From positions 2,954,434-3,018,433 of the forward strand of contig NZ_CP013141.1 of the NCBI RefSeq assembly GCF_001442535.1: DNA of 64,000 nt. Direction: 5' to 3'. The stretch is from Lysobacter antibioticus (lineage in GTDB: Bacteria > Pseudomonadota > Gammaproteobacteria > Xanthomonadales > Xanthomonadaceae). The translations under genes and the position numbers were made by a program. Shown piece after piece: positions 51,070-59,876 of the stretch. Positions within the stretch are counted from its first letter, which is position 1. Every line of letters starts with the position of its first letter. The notes below the pieces were generated by a model. It worked only from the letters and a program-made list of their open reading frames with translations, searched no databases and was not told the origin of the DNA.

Positions 51070-52296
51070 TCAGCGCGCCTTCTGGCTGGTCTTGGCCGGC
51101 TTCACCGCGGCGGCGGCGCTGGGCCGGGTCGGCGGTTGCGGACGGGCGATCGCGGTCTTTTTCGCCAGCTTGGGCTTGCCCGGCGACACATCGCCCGACT
51201 TGCTGGCGGCGGCCGCCGCGGCCTGGGCCGCACGCGGCTTGACCGTTTTCTTCGCCGCGGGCTTGGCGGATTTCGCCGCTGATTTTGCCGCTGATTTCGA
51301 TGCGGGCTTCGCAACCGGCTGGGCCGGCGCACGCGGCGCTTCCGCGGCCCGGCGCGGTGCCTCGTTCGCGCTTACCGAGCGCGACTGCTGCACTTCGTCG
51401 CGCAGGCGGCGCAGCTCGCGTTCGAGTTGCGCGATCTTGCGGTGCGCGGCGTCGATCTCGGTGCGGGTCGGGATACCGAAGCCGCCGCTGGCCTGTTCGA
51501 CTTCCTTCTGCACGCCGGCGCGCAGACGCATCTGCGAATTCACCAGGGCCGCATAGGCATCGCGGAACCGCGGCGACAAGGCGATTTGCGCATAGGCCTC
51601 CTCGGCCGCGTCGATCCACAGATCGAACAGCGCGCGTGCGCTGGAGAGTTGGCGACCCGGCTCGCTGCGCTCGGCCAGCTTGTCCTCGAAACGCGAGAAC
51701 GCGTCCTGGCCGGCTTCGGCCATCAAGGCGTTATAGGCCTGGCTTTGCTTCTGGTAATCGACGTGCGCCTGGGCCAGCGCCTGCAGGCGCTCCTGATGCT
51801 CGCGCGCAAAACCGAATGCGGGCAGGCCGAGGATCGATTGGCCCTGGCCTTGCAGGCGTTCGAGAAACGGCGCGACCTGCTCGACCCAGCGCGACAGGTC
51901 CTGCTGACCCGGGCCGCGCATGGCCCCGAACACGTCGGCGAAAGGATTGGCGGCATTGCCGCCGAGGGCCCGCTTCCAGGCCCCGGCGATGTCGCCGGCC
52001 GAGGCGTCGCTGCCGGCGAACTGCGCCGCCAGCTTCTGGATTTCGCCGAACCAGCCGCGCGCCTGGCTGTTGAAACGGTCCAGGGTTTCGTCGGCCTGCG
52101 GGCTCGCGCCCTTGGCCAGTTGCGACCACCAGTTCACGGCCTCGTTCCAACCCGGAACCGACGGCTGCGAGGGCTGCGCGCCGGCGCCGCGCATCATCTG
52201 CCCCCATGCGCTCCAGTACTGTCGCGCCAGAGCATCCAGATCGGGGCCGGCGCCGAAATCGCCGGGATTAGTCGAGCCGAAACCGAAATTCGCCAT
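51070..52296 (-). CDS. phaE: PhaE, class III PHA synthase subunit with basic Ala/Lys/Pro tail
   Basis: 408 aa from ATG 52296, which has GGAGG six bases upstream; ATG 52308 would include that site in the coding region. Residues ~1-300 are the PhaE domain (DLDALARQYWSAWGQMM; YNALMAEAGQDAFSRFEDKL; YAALVNSQMRLRAGVQKEVE), ending in a coiled coil (IDAAHRKIAQLERELRRLRDEVQQ). The last ~92 residues are Ala, Lys, Pro-rich with KSAAKSAAKSAKPAAKK, like the tails of histone H1-like proteins and PhaF-type phasins. Confidence 0.9.
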   Translation of the reverse strand: MANFGFGSTNPGDFGAGPDLDALARQYWSAWGQMMRGAGAQPSQPSVPGWNEAVNWWSQLAKGASPQADETLDRFNSQARGWFGEIQKLAAQFAGSDASAGDIAGAWKRALGGNAANPFADVFGAMRGPGQQDLSRWVEQVAPFLERLQGQGQSILGLPAFGFAREHQERLQALAQAHVDYQKQSQAYNALMAEAGQDAFSRFEDKLAERSEPGRQLSSARALFDLWIDAAEEAYAQIALSPRFRDAYAALVNSQMRLRAGVQKEVEQASGGFGIPTRTEIDAAHRKIAQLERELRRLRDEVQQSRSVSANEAPRRAAEAPRAPAQPVAKPASKSAAKSAAKSAKPAAKKTVKPRAAQAAAAAASKSGDVSPGKPKLAKKTAIARPQPPTRPSAAAAVKPAKTSQKAR

Positions 52297-52489
52297 CGCC
52301 GCCTCCATGATTTGATCCGATCATAGCAACGGCCTGTTGCCGCGCGCTGTGTCGGCAGCACCGCCACGCGATGGCGGCCGATCGATGCACCGACGATGTG
52401 TCGGCCGCCTCGATGCGCAAACTGCGCGCGGCTACGCGGTCGGCCCGGGCTTGGGTATGCTTGCGGCACATTCAGGCAAGGAGCCACTC

Positions 52490-53401
52490 GTGGCCATTGG
52501 CGAGTATTCGCAGATCTACCGCGGCAAGCGCATCGTGAACTTCAGCATGGGCGAGACGCCCGCCGGCGGCGACGTCGTCTACCGCCTGCACCAGGACTAC
52601 GACAGCGCCGAAAGCCAGGGCGATCTGCTCGGCAGTCTGCTGTCGCAGGTCGACCCGGGCACGCTCGATGCGCTGGTCGTCGGCCCCTGGAGCGAAGCGC
52701 ACGACGAAAGCCCCTCGGGCTATCTCGACCTGTTGATCGAACGCCGCGCCGAACTGCCCGCGCTCAAAGGCCTGTTCGTCGGCGACATGACTTACGAAGA
52801 CTGCGAAATCTCCTGGATCATCCAGACCTCGTACAACGCCCTGCTCGCCGCCTACCCGACGCTGGAGTCCCTGCGCATCCGCGGTTCCAGCAGTCTGGAA
52901 CTGCAGGCCTTCGAGCATGAGCATCTGCAGGAACTGGCGATCGAATGCGGCGGCCTGCCTTCGAAGATCGTCGACGCCCTCGCCGGCTCCAGGCTGCCGG
53001 CGCTGCACCATCTGGAACTGTGGCTCGGCGACGACAACTACGGCTACGACGGCGACCTGGCGACCTACCAGCGCCTGTTCACCGCGATCCAGCCCGAGCG
53101 CCTGCGCTACCTGGGCCTGCGCAACGCCAGCATCACCGACGAGCTCGCCGTATGGCTGGCCGCGCAGCCCTGGCTGGGCGGCTTGCAGACCCTCGACCTG
53201 TCGCTGGGCACCATCGGCGATGTCGGTGCGCAGGCCCTGTTCGAAAGCCCGAACCTCGGCGGCATCGAACGCATCAACCTGAGCCACCACTACATCTCGC
53301 CGGAATGGCAGAAAAAACTCGCCAGCCTGCCCTGCGAGGTCGTGCTCGACGAGCATGAAGACGAGGACGACGGCGAACGTTACGTCGCAGTCGCCGAGTA
53401 A
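52490..53401 (+). CDS. STM4015 family leucine-rich-repeat-like protein
   Basis: 303 aa from GTG 52490, which has AAGGAG at good spacing; the longer frame from 52337 overlaps the phaE promoter region. The N-terminus (YSQIYRGKRIVNFSMGETP) fits the STM4015 family as I know it. Irregular leucine-rich repeats follow (YPTLESLRIRGSSSLELQAF, LRYLGLRNASITDELAVWL, LQTLDLSLGTIGDVGAQAL), ending in an acidic tail (DEHEDEDDGE). Probably a binding or scaffold protein. First gene of a five-gene operon; the next gene starts 2 bp after its stop. Confidence 0.88.
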   Translation: MAIGEYSQIYRGKRIVNFSMGETPAGGDVVYRLHQDYDSAESQGDLLGSLLSQVDPGTLDALVVGPWSEAHDESPSGYLDLLIERRAELPALKGLFVGDMTYEDCEISWIIQTSYNALLAAYPTLESLRIRGSSSLELQAFEHEHLQELAIECGGLPSKIVDALAGSRLPALHHLELWLGDDNYGYDGDLATYQRLFTAIQPERLRYLGLRNASITDELAVWLAAQPWLGGLQTLDLSLGTIGDVGAQALFESPNLGGIERINLSHHYISPEWQKKLASLPCEVVLDEHEDEDDGERYVAVAE

Positions 53402-53403
53402 CC

Positions 53404-54546
53404 GTGTCCGCCGCCCCCTGGCTGTTGTTCGGCCCGCACGACAGCCGCCGGGTCCGGGGGTTGCAGCAGGCCCTGCGCGAGCGCGGCCTGCCTGCGGCCG
53501 AGGTCGTCGACTACCAGAGCCTGCTGAGCGCACCGGAACGCGCCGCCGAGGCGATCGCCGGCCGTCGCGGCGCGATGGTCAAGCTGGAATCGCCCGGCGA
53601 AGCGCCGGCCCTGCACGCCGCCCTGATCGAACGCGGCTGGCATCGGCTCGGCGCGCCGTGTCCGGCACCGCAGCCGCTCGAACATGGCGAGCTCGCCTAC
53701 CAGCAGTACTGGTACGCCGGCTTCGCCGATCTGCTGCGCTCGCTGCCGGCCGAGGCCGCTTATCTCAATCCGCCCGACGACATCGCCTGCATGAGCGACA
53801 AGCTGGCCTGCCAGCAACGCCTGATTGCGGCCGGGATCGAAGTGCCGCCGCTGCTCGGCCCGGTCGAAGGCTATGAAGCTCTGCGCGAACGCTTGCGCGA
53901 CTGCGCCTGCGATCAGGTTTTCGTCAAGGCGCGCTACGGTTCCTCGGGCGCCGGCGTGCTGGCGTATCGGCGCAACCGCGTCGGCCGCGAGATCGCCTAC
54001 GGCTCGGCCGAATTGGTCGAAAGCGACGGACGGGCACGCGTGTTCAACTCGCTGCGTCCGCGCCGCTACACCGCCACCGGCGAGATCGCCCGCCTCGTCG
54101 ACACCCTGGCCGCGCAAGGCGCCTACCTCGAGCGTTGGATACCGAAACCGCGCGCGCCCGATGCCCTCGGCGGCCACTACGACCTGCGCGTGGTCGCCCT
54201 GGACGGCCAGGCGCGGCAACGCGTCGCCCGGGTCAGCCGAAGGCCGCTGACCAATCTGCACCTGGGCAATCGCCGCGGCGCGCTGGAAGCCTGGCTCGAC
54301 ACGGACTCGATGCAGGCGCTCGAAGCCGCCACCAAACGTGCCGCCAGCGTGTTCCCGCGCAGCCGCATGATCGGCTTCGACCTGATCCTGCGCGACCGCC
54401 GCAGTTGGCTGCTCGAAGCCAATGCCTTCGGCGATCTGCTTCCTAACTTGCTGTGGCAGGGTCGCGGCACGTACGACGATCAAGCCGCACTGACGCCCTC
54501 GCCGCAAGCCACGACCGGCCCGCAACGAAGCCTCGCCCATGCCTGA
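53404..54546 (+). CDS. STM4014 family ATP-grasp-like protein
   Basis: 380 aa, GTG start at 53404. ATP-grasp features: CMSDKLACQQRLIAAGIEVP (start of the central domain), FVKARYGSSGAGVLAYRR (nucleotide-binding lysine), YDLRVVALDG, and the Mg-site FDLILRDRRSWLLEANAFGDLLP. ATP-grasp enzymes join a carboxylate to an amine or thiol by way of an acyl phosphate. Together with two radical SAM enzymes it suggests a peptide or small-molecule modification pathway. Overlaps the next gene by 8 bp. Confidence 0.88.
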   Translation: MSAAPWLLFGPHDSRRVRGLQQALRERGLPAAEVVDYQSLLSAPERAAEAIAGRRGAMVKLESPGEAPALHAALIERGWHRLGAPCPAPQPLEHGELAYQQYWYAGFADLLRSLPAEAAYLNPPDDIACMSDKLACQQRLIAAGIEVPPLLGPVEGYEALRERLRDCACDQVFVKARYGSSGAGVLAYRRNRVGREIAYGSAELVESDGRARVFNSLRPRRYTATGEIARLVDTLAAQGAYLERWIPKPRAPDALGGHYDLRVVALDGQARQRVARVSRRPLTNLHLGNRRGALEAWLDTDSMQALEAATKRAASVFPRSRMIGFDLILRDRRSWLLEANAFGDLLPNLLWQGRGTYDDQAALTPSPQATTGPQRSLAHA

Positions 54547-55357
54547 TGCCCTGCCCGACATGCGCGCCATCGTCGGCGATCACGACCTGGTCCTGATCAC
54601 CCTCGATACCCTGCGCTACGACGCCGCGCAGGCCTGTTTCGAACGCGGCGAACTGCCGGTGCTCGGGCCGCACTTGCCGCCGGAAGGCTGGGAGCGCCGG
54701 CACACGCCCGGCAGCTTCACCTATGCCGCTCACGCAGCGTTCTTCGCCGGCTTCCTGCCCACACCGGCCTCGCCCGGCCCGCATCCGCGTTTGTTCGCGC
54801 TCGACTTCGAAGGCAGCGAAACCACCGCCGCCAACACCTACGTGTTCCGCGACCGCGCCGACATCGTCTCCGGCCTGCGCGATGCCGGCTATCGCACCAT
54901 CTGCATCGGCGGGGTCGGCTTCTTCAACAAGCGCAACCCGCTCGGTTCGCAACTGCCGGGCTTGTTCGACGAGAGCCACTGGGAACCGGGCTTCGGCGTC
55001 ACCGCGGTCGATTCCACCGAGCGCCAGGTCGCCCTGGCCTGCGCACGCCTGCGCAGCGAGGAACTGCGCGATACGCGTTGCTTCATCTTCATCAACGTCT
55101 CCGCCCTGCACCAGCCCAATCGCCACTACCTCGCCGGCGCCGAGCACGACGGCTACGACAGCCATTGCGCAGCCCTGCGCTACGTCGACGCCGCGCTCGC
55201 GCCCTTGTTCGCCGCCTTGCGCGAACGCGGACGCGCCTTCGTCATCGCCTGTTCCGACCACGGCACCGCCTACGGCGAGGACGGCTACCACGGCCACCGC
55301 CTCGCCCACGAAGTGGTGATGACCGTGCCCTACGCGCATTTCATACTCACGCCATGA
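54539..55357 (+). CDS. STM4013 family alkaline-phosphatase-superfamily hydrolase
   Basis: 272 aa. Metal-site motifs of the sulfatase/phosphatase superfamily: LITLDTLRYDAA (Asp23), the nucleophile region TPGSFTYAAHAAFF, and SDHGTAYGEDGYHGHRLAHE with Asp/His ligands. It should hydrolyse or transfer a phosphate or sulfate ester, or act as a phosphopentomutase-like isomerase. No signal peptide, so cytoplasmic. It overlaps STM4014 (8 bp) and STM4012 (4 bp). Confidence 0.88.
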   Translation: MPDALPDMRAIVGDHDLVLITLDTLRYDAAQACFERGELPVLGPHLPPEGWERRHTPGSFTYAAHAAFFAGFLPTPASPGPHPRLFALDFEGSETTAANTYVFRDRADIVSGLRDAGYRTICIGGVGFFNKRNPLGSQLPGLFDESHWEPGFGVTAVDSTERQVALACARLRSEELRDTRCFIFINVSALHQPNRHYLAGAEHDGYDSHCAALRYVDAALAPLFAALRERGRAFVIACSDHGTAYGEDGYHGHRLAHEVVMTVPYAHFILTP

Positions 55358-56727
55358 CCGCTGCCCTTGCTTCGCCCGGCCTCGCCGACCTGCTGCGCCT
55401 GCCTCCGTACCAGGCGTATTCGTATTCCTATCCGCACAAGACCGCGTATCGGCCGATCGAACCGGCGCAGCCTTTGGCGAAACTCTGGGCCGGCGAACGC
55501 CGCGATGCGCTGTTCCTGTATCTGCACATCCCGTTTTGCTCGTACCGCTGCGGCTTCTGCAATCTGTTCGCGCTGGCGCGGCCGGAACCGGCCAAGGTCG
55601 AGCGCTATCTGCAACAGATGGAACGGCAGCTGCAGGCCACCACGCAGGCCCTCGGCGATCACCGTTTCGTACGTTTCGCGCTCGGCGGCGGCACCCCGAC
55701 CTACCTCGACGCCGAGCAATTGCGGCGCGTGTTCGCGATGGCCGAGCGCTACGCCTCGATCGACTTGAAAGCCACGCCGGCCGGCATCGAGGTGTCGCCG
55801 GAAACCGTCGACGCCGACAAGCTGCGGGTCTGCCGCGAAGCCGGCATCGACCGCGTCAGCATGGGCATCCAGAGCTTCAGCGACGCCGAGGTGCGCTCGC
55901 TGGTGCGGCCGCAACAGCGCGAGGTGGTCGAGCGCGCGATCGCGACGATCCGCGCCGAGGCCTTCCCGATCCTCAATCTCGACCTGATCTACGGCATCGC
56001 CGGGCAGACGGTGACGAGTTTTCTCGCCTCGATCGACAGCGCCCTGACGCACGGGCCCGAAGAGATTTATCTGTATCCGCTGTATGTGCGGCCGTTGACC
56101 GGCCTGGGCCGGATCGAAGCCAAGGCCGGCGCCAAGCCCGGGTTCGCCCTGCAAGCCGAACCGATGGACACGCGCCTGGCCCTGTACGAAGCCGGCCGCG
56201 ACCATCTGCTCGCGGCCGGCTACACCCAGGTTTCGATGCGCATGTTCCGTGCGCCGCATTCGCCGGACATCGCCGCGCCGGTCTATTGCTGCCAGAGCGA
56301 CGGCATGGTCGGGGTCGGCTGCGGTGCGCGTTCGTACACCGGCACCCTGCATTACTCCAGCGAGTACGGTGTCGCCCGCCGCAGCGTGGCCGAGATCCTC
56401 GATCACTATCTGGCCCGCGACCCGGCCTCGTTCGCCTATGCCGACTACGGCATCGAGCTCGACGACGACGAACGCCGGCGCCGCCACGTCATCCAGTCCC
56501 TGCTGATCCGCCCGGGCCTGGATCGCGACGACTACCGCCGCCGTTTCGGCGCCGACTGCCTCGACGATTTGCCGCAGCTGCGCGACCTGCTCGCACTCGA
56601 CTTGGCCCAAGGCGACGAGGGGATGCTCGCCCTGACCGACGCCGGCCTCGCCCGCGCCGACACCATCGGCCCGTGGCTGACCTCGGCGCGCATCGCCGAG
56701 CGCATGCACGACTACCGCCTCGGCTGA
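55354..56727 (+). CDS. STM4012 family radical SAM protein (HemN-like)
   Basis: 457 aa from ATG 55354 (ATGA overlap with the previous gene). Radical SAM cluster C62-SYR-C66-GF-C69 within YLHIPFCSYRCGFCNL, followed by ALGGGTPTYL and IGIQSFSD-like MGIQSFSDAEVRSL, as in coproporphyrinogen dehydrogenase HemN. The C-terminal winged region is also HemN-like. True HemN genes do not sit in such operons, so the family probably acts on another substrate. Confidence 0.9.
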   Translation: MTAALASPGLADLLRLPPYQAYSYSYPHKTAYRPIEPAQPLAKLWAGERRDALFLYLHIPFCSYRCGFCNLFALARPEPAKVERYLQQMERQLQATTQALGDHRFVRFALGGGTPTYLDAEQLRRVFAMAERYASIDLKATPAGIEVSPETVDADKLRVCREAGIDRVSMGIQSFSDAEVRSLVRPQQREVVERAIATIRAEAFPILNLDLIYGIAGQTVTSFLASIDSALTHGPEEIYLYPLYVRPLTGLGRIEAKAGAKPGFALQAEPMDTRLALYEAGRDHLLAAGYTQVSMRMFRAPHSPDIAAPVYCCQSDGMVGVGCGARSYTGTLHYSSEYGVARRSVAEILDHYLARDPASFAYADYGIELDDDERRRRHVIQSLLIRPGLDRDDYRRRFGADCLDDLPQLRDLLALDLAQGDEGMLALTDAGLARADTIGPWLTSARIAERMHDYRLG

Positions 56728-56731
56728 GCGC

Positions 56732-57586
56732 ATGCACCTGTCCCTGCTCTATCGCGGCCGGCTCAGCAGTTGCAACTACGAGTGCGCCTACTGCCCGTTC
56801 GCGAAGACCTACGACAGCCGCGCCGCCCTGCGTCGCGACGCCGACGACCTGGCGCGTTTCGTCGATTGGGCGACCCAGCAGCGGATGGATCTGTCGATCC
56901 TGTTCACGCCCTGGGGCGAAGGCCTGGTGCGCCGTCACTACCGCGACGCGATGACTCGCCTGAGCCACCTGCCGCAGGTACGCCGGGTCGCGATCCAGAC
57001 CAACCTGTGCGTCGGCATGCGCTGGCTCGACGAGGTCGATACCCGCACGCTCGCCCTGTGGTGCACCTACCACCCGACCCAGGTCAGCCGCGCCGCCTTC
57101 CTCGCCCGCTGTCGCGAACTGACGCGCCGCGGCGTGCGCCACAGCGTCGGCATGGTCGCGCTGCACGAGCACCTGGACGAGATCGAGGCACTGCGCGCCG
57201 AGCTGCCGGCGCACACGCCGCTATGGCTCAACGCCTACGACGAACGGCCGCCGGGTTATTACGAGGATGCACGGATCGAACGCCTGCAGCGCATCGACCC
57301 GCATTTCCGCTACAACCTCGACCCCGCGCCGAGCCTGGGCGCGCCCTGCCTGACCGGCGAGAACGTGGTCTCGGTCGATGGCGACGGCAACGTCAAGCGC
57401 TGCCACTTCGTCGCCGAACCGCTCGGCAACCTCTATGACGGCAGCTACGCCGCACAGCTGCGCGCCCGCACCTGCCCCAACTCGCGTTGCGACTGCTACA
57501 TCGGCTACGCCCATCGCCCGGACCTGCCGTTCCAGCGCGACTACGCCGGCGGCGTACTGGAACGGGTGCCGTCGTTCGTCCTATGA
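56732..57586 (+). CDS. STM4011 family radical SAM protein
   Basis: 284 aa. Radical SAM cluster C14-NYE-C18-AY-C21 at the very N-terminus (SCNYECAYCPFAK). The C-terminal part has CHFVAEPLGNLYDG and CPNSRCDCYIGYAH, a SPASM-like arrangement that may hold an auxiliary Fe-S cluster, as in peptide-modifying radical SAM enzymes. Starts 4 bp after STM4012; last gene of the operon. Confidence 0.9.
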   Translation: MHLSLLYRGRLSSCNYECAYCPFAKTYDSRAALRRDADDLARFVDWATQQRMDLSILFTPWGEGLVRRHYRDAMTRLSHLPQVRRVAIQTNLCVGMRWLDEVDTRTLALWCTYHPTQVSRAAFLARCRELTRRGVRHSVGMVALHEHLDEIEALRAELPAHTPLWLNAYDERPPGYYEDARIERLQRIDPHFRYNLDPAPSLGAPCLTGENVVSVDGDGNVKRCHFVAEPLGNLYDGSYAAQLRARTCPNSRCDCYIGYAHRPDLPFQRDYAGGVLERVPSFVL

Positions 57587-57675
57587 CTTCGGCGGGCCCG
57601 CATGCCCTGCCCGCCCCCGCCAGCCGGCCGCATCGAACCGGCGGACAGCCCTCTTACCACGCAAAGGATCGCTCC

Positions 57676-58425
57676 ATGTCCCGCACCCCTCTCCGTAATG
57701 CGCTGTTGGCCGCGCTGTTGATTCCGGCTGTGCTCGCGCCGGCCTTCGACCCGGCCTTCGCCGCCAAGCCGTCCAAGGCCGCCAAAGCCAAGACCCGGGC
57801 GCCCAAGATCACCATGAAGCCCGAGCAGGTCGCCGAGCTTTACGCGCGCGTCGCGCTGAGGCAGGACCTCGAAGCGGCGAAGCAACTCAACGCCTACTCC
57901 AAACCGCTGTACGCCAACAACGAAAACGCGTTCGACCTCGAGGGCCTGGCCGACACTGTCGGTCTGGAGCAGCAGTACGAAGGCTTTGCCGACGGCATTC
58001 TGGCGGACATGCCGAAGGTCGACAAAGCCAAGGCCAAGCCGGCCCTGTTCGCCGCGATCAAGCGGGTCAACCAACTGGCGGCCGACGCGCAATGCCGCGG
58101 CCTGTCGAACACCGAACAAGCGAACGAATACGTCAAGAACGGGCGGATCAGCGAGGTCGAACTCGAATGCACCGTGCCGGCGCTGAGCGCGCGCATGCAG
58201 GACGTGCTGGCGAAGAAGGGCAATCCGGCCAAGCTCAAGACCAAGAAATTGCTGGAAGGGCTGGCCGAGTTCGATCGCTTGCTCGATCAGGCCGGCAGCC
58301 GGGTGATTCCGGCCAAGATGACTTTGTATGCGCCGGGCAAGGGGCAGCCGTGGTCCACCGGCGGCTATAACGACATCATCGAGACCGTGCACAACGGCAT
58401 GTACGCCGAAGGCGCGGCCGATTAA
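57676..58425 (+). CDS. Exported protein of unknown function
   Basis: 249 aa from ATG 57676 with AAAGGATC upstream. Signal peptide MSRTPLRNALLAALLIPAV...AFA-AKPSK. The mature part is largely helical and Lys/Ala-rich, with two Cys (DAQCRGLS and LECTVPALS) and a C-terminus PGKGQPWSTGGYNDIIETVHNG. Not recognised. It lies 89 bp after STM4011 on the same strand, so it could belong to the same transcript, but the gap and start suggest its own control. Confidence 0.7.
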   Translation: MSRTPLRNALLAALLIPAVLAPAFDPAFAAKPSKAAKAKTRAPKITMKPEQVAELYARVALRQDLEAAKQLNAYSKPLYANNENAFDLEGLADTVGLEQQYEGFADGILADMPKVDKAKAKPALFAAIKRVNQLAADAQCRGLSNTEQANEYVKNGRISEVELECTVPALSARMQDVLAKKGNPAKLKTKKLLEGLAEFDRLLDQAGSRVIPAKMTLYAPGKGQPWSTGGYNDIIETVHNGMYAEGAAD

Positions 58426-58492
58426 GGCCGATCGAGGCTGATCGAGAAGTACCCGGAAGAGCGCCCGCGGCGGTGCAACGACTACATCGGCA

Positions 58493-58516
58493 ATGCGCGC
58501 GCCGCGGCGCGCGCAT
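58493..58516. repeat. Perfect 24-bp palindrome
   Basis: ATGCGCGCGCCG followed directly by its reverse complement, no loop. It lies in the gap after the exported-protein gene. Confidence 0.7.
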
Positions 58517-58543
58517 CCGCGCTGCGATCTCGTCGGCGCGCTT

Positions 58544-58569
58544 GCGATCTTCGCCTCGTCGAAGATCGC
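58544..58569. repeat. Perfect 10-bp hairpin
   Basis: Arms GCGATCTTCG and CGAAGATCGC with loop CCTCGT, 27 bp from the preceding palindrome. Confidence 0.65.
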
Positions 58570-58716
58570 GGCTCGACTCGCGCGCCGCGCGCGCGACGCA
58601 TCGCTGCGCATCGCAGGCCTTACGCGCTGCGCTCACAGAGCTTTGCAAGGAGACGCACGAAAGCGCAGCCGCGGACGCGGGCATGTCGGCGATTTTCGTT
58701 CATCGCGCGCAAGAAA

Positions 58717-58750
58717 ACACAGAAGGCCGCCTTTCGGCGGCCTTCTGTGT
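58717..58750 (-). terminator. Terminator of the tRNA-Ala/tRNA-Glu transcript
   Basis: 15-bp perfect stem ACACAGAAGGCCGCC/GGCGGCCTTCTGTGT with loop TTTC. On the minus strand the stem is followed by TTTTCTT, 5 bp after the tRNA-Glu 3' end. Confidence 0.8.
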
Positions 58751-58754
58751 TGTT

Positions 58755-58830
58755 TGGCGTCCCCACGGGGATTCGAACCCCGGTCGCTACCGTGAAAGGG
58801 TAATGTCCTAGGCCTCTAGACGATGGGGAC
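58755..58830 (-). tRNA. tRNA-Glu (TTC)
   Basis: 76 nt with encoded CCA. Acceptor GTCCCCA/TGGGGAC, anticodon loop CTTTCAC giving TTC, T-loop GGTTCGAATCC. Confidence 0.95.
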
Positions 58831-58885
58831 AAAACTTGTTGTTCTTGCAGCTAACTCGTCCGGAAACCCTTTCAGTTCCGAAGAG

Positions 58886-58961
<76 letters not shown>

Positions 58962-59006
58962 ACGTGCTGGAAAGACGAACATCTTAGCGGGCGTTCAGCG
59001 ATGTCG

Positions 59007-59543
59007 TCAAGCATTCATCGCTAAATTTTTTCCCGGTCCCGCGTCGCCTGGGCCGAATGGATCGGGCTGCGCGGGGTCGTGTTCGACCGGGCGCAATGTT
59101 GCCATGCCATGACCCCGTTCCGCTAGATACTCGAGCCACTTTCCTAAAAAAGTATTCATGCGCATGCGGTGGCCGATCACCTCCGCCGGCGGCGGGTACA
59201 TGCCGATGACGTCCTGCCAGCGCCGGCCGACATAGCAATGGGTGGCTTCGACCTGGTGCGCGTCGTGATACAGGCGCAGATACGCGGAAGGATCCGGCTC
59301 GCCGGTCAAGGGGTCCTGCAGCGCATACGTCAAGCGCATTTCGGTGGTGTAGCGGTGTTGCTCGATCACGTCCAGGCGCAGGTCGAGGCCGTCGCCGACG
59401 TCGGACAGGTACACGCCGCGTGCGAGTTCGGCCGGAGAAAACAGACGCGAAAGACGCTCGTGATTCTCCGCGTACAAGCCCATCAACCAACCGAAGCGGC
59501 TGAGTTTGGGGAGGCGCGCGAAGCGGGAGGCGGCGGTGCTCAT
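59007..59543 (-). CDS. DUF1249 family protein
   Basis: 178 aa from ATG 59543; the frame runs to 59627 but MSTAASRFARLPKLSRFGWLMGLYAENHERL is the natural family N-terminus. HRYTTEMRLTYAL and LRLYHDAHQVEATHCY match the DUF1249 (YqiB-like) family. Cytoplasmic, function unknown. Confidence 0.85.
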   Translation of the reverse strand: MSTAASRFARLPKLSRFGWLMGLYAENHERLSRLFSPAELARGVYLSDVGDGLDLRLDVIEQHRYTTEMRLTYALQDPLTGEPDPSAYLRLYHDAHQVEATHCYVGRRWQDVIGMYPPPAEVIGHRMRMNTFLGKWLEYLAERGHGMATLRPVEHDPAQPDPFGPGDAGPGKNLAMNA

Positions 59544-59876
59544 GTTCGCGATCCTACACGCCTTGCGCAGCGCGCGGCAGCATTGACGGAATGACGAAAA
59601 AGCCTTAATTTGTAGGCTCTTCGCCAAGGCGAACGAGATCGGGAAAAGGTTTGCTCAGCGAACCGCCCGGCGGCCTGCGAACCGCGGCCTCAGCCCGCGT
59701 CCCCACTCCCCGATTCATCTACCCCCTGCCCCGCACTCCTGGAGTGACTCCCTGCGCGAGTCGATCCGTGATTGCGTCTGCGAGCCATCGTCTCGCTGCC
59801 CTCCCGCAACGTTTTCAGCCCGCCCTGCTCCGGCATCACGCCTGCGCCGCACGCGGCGGCGCGGCGCACGGCGGCC

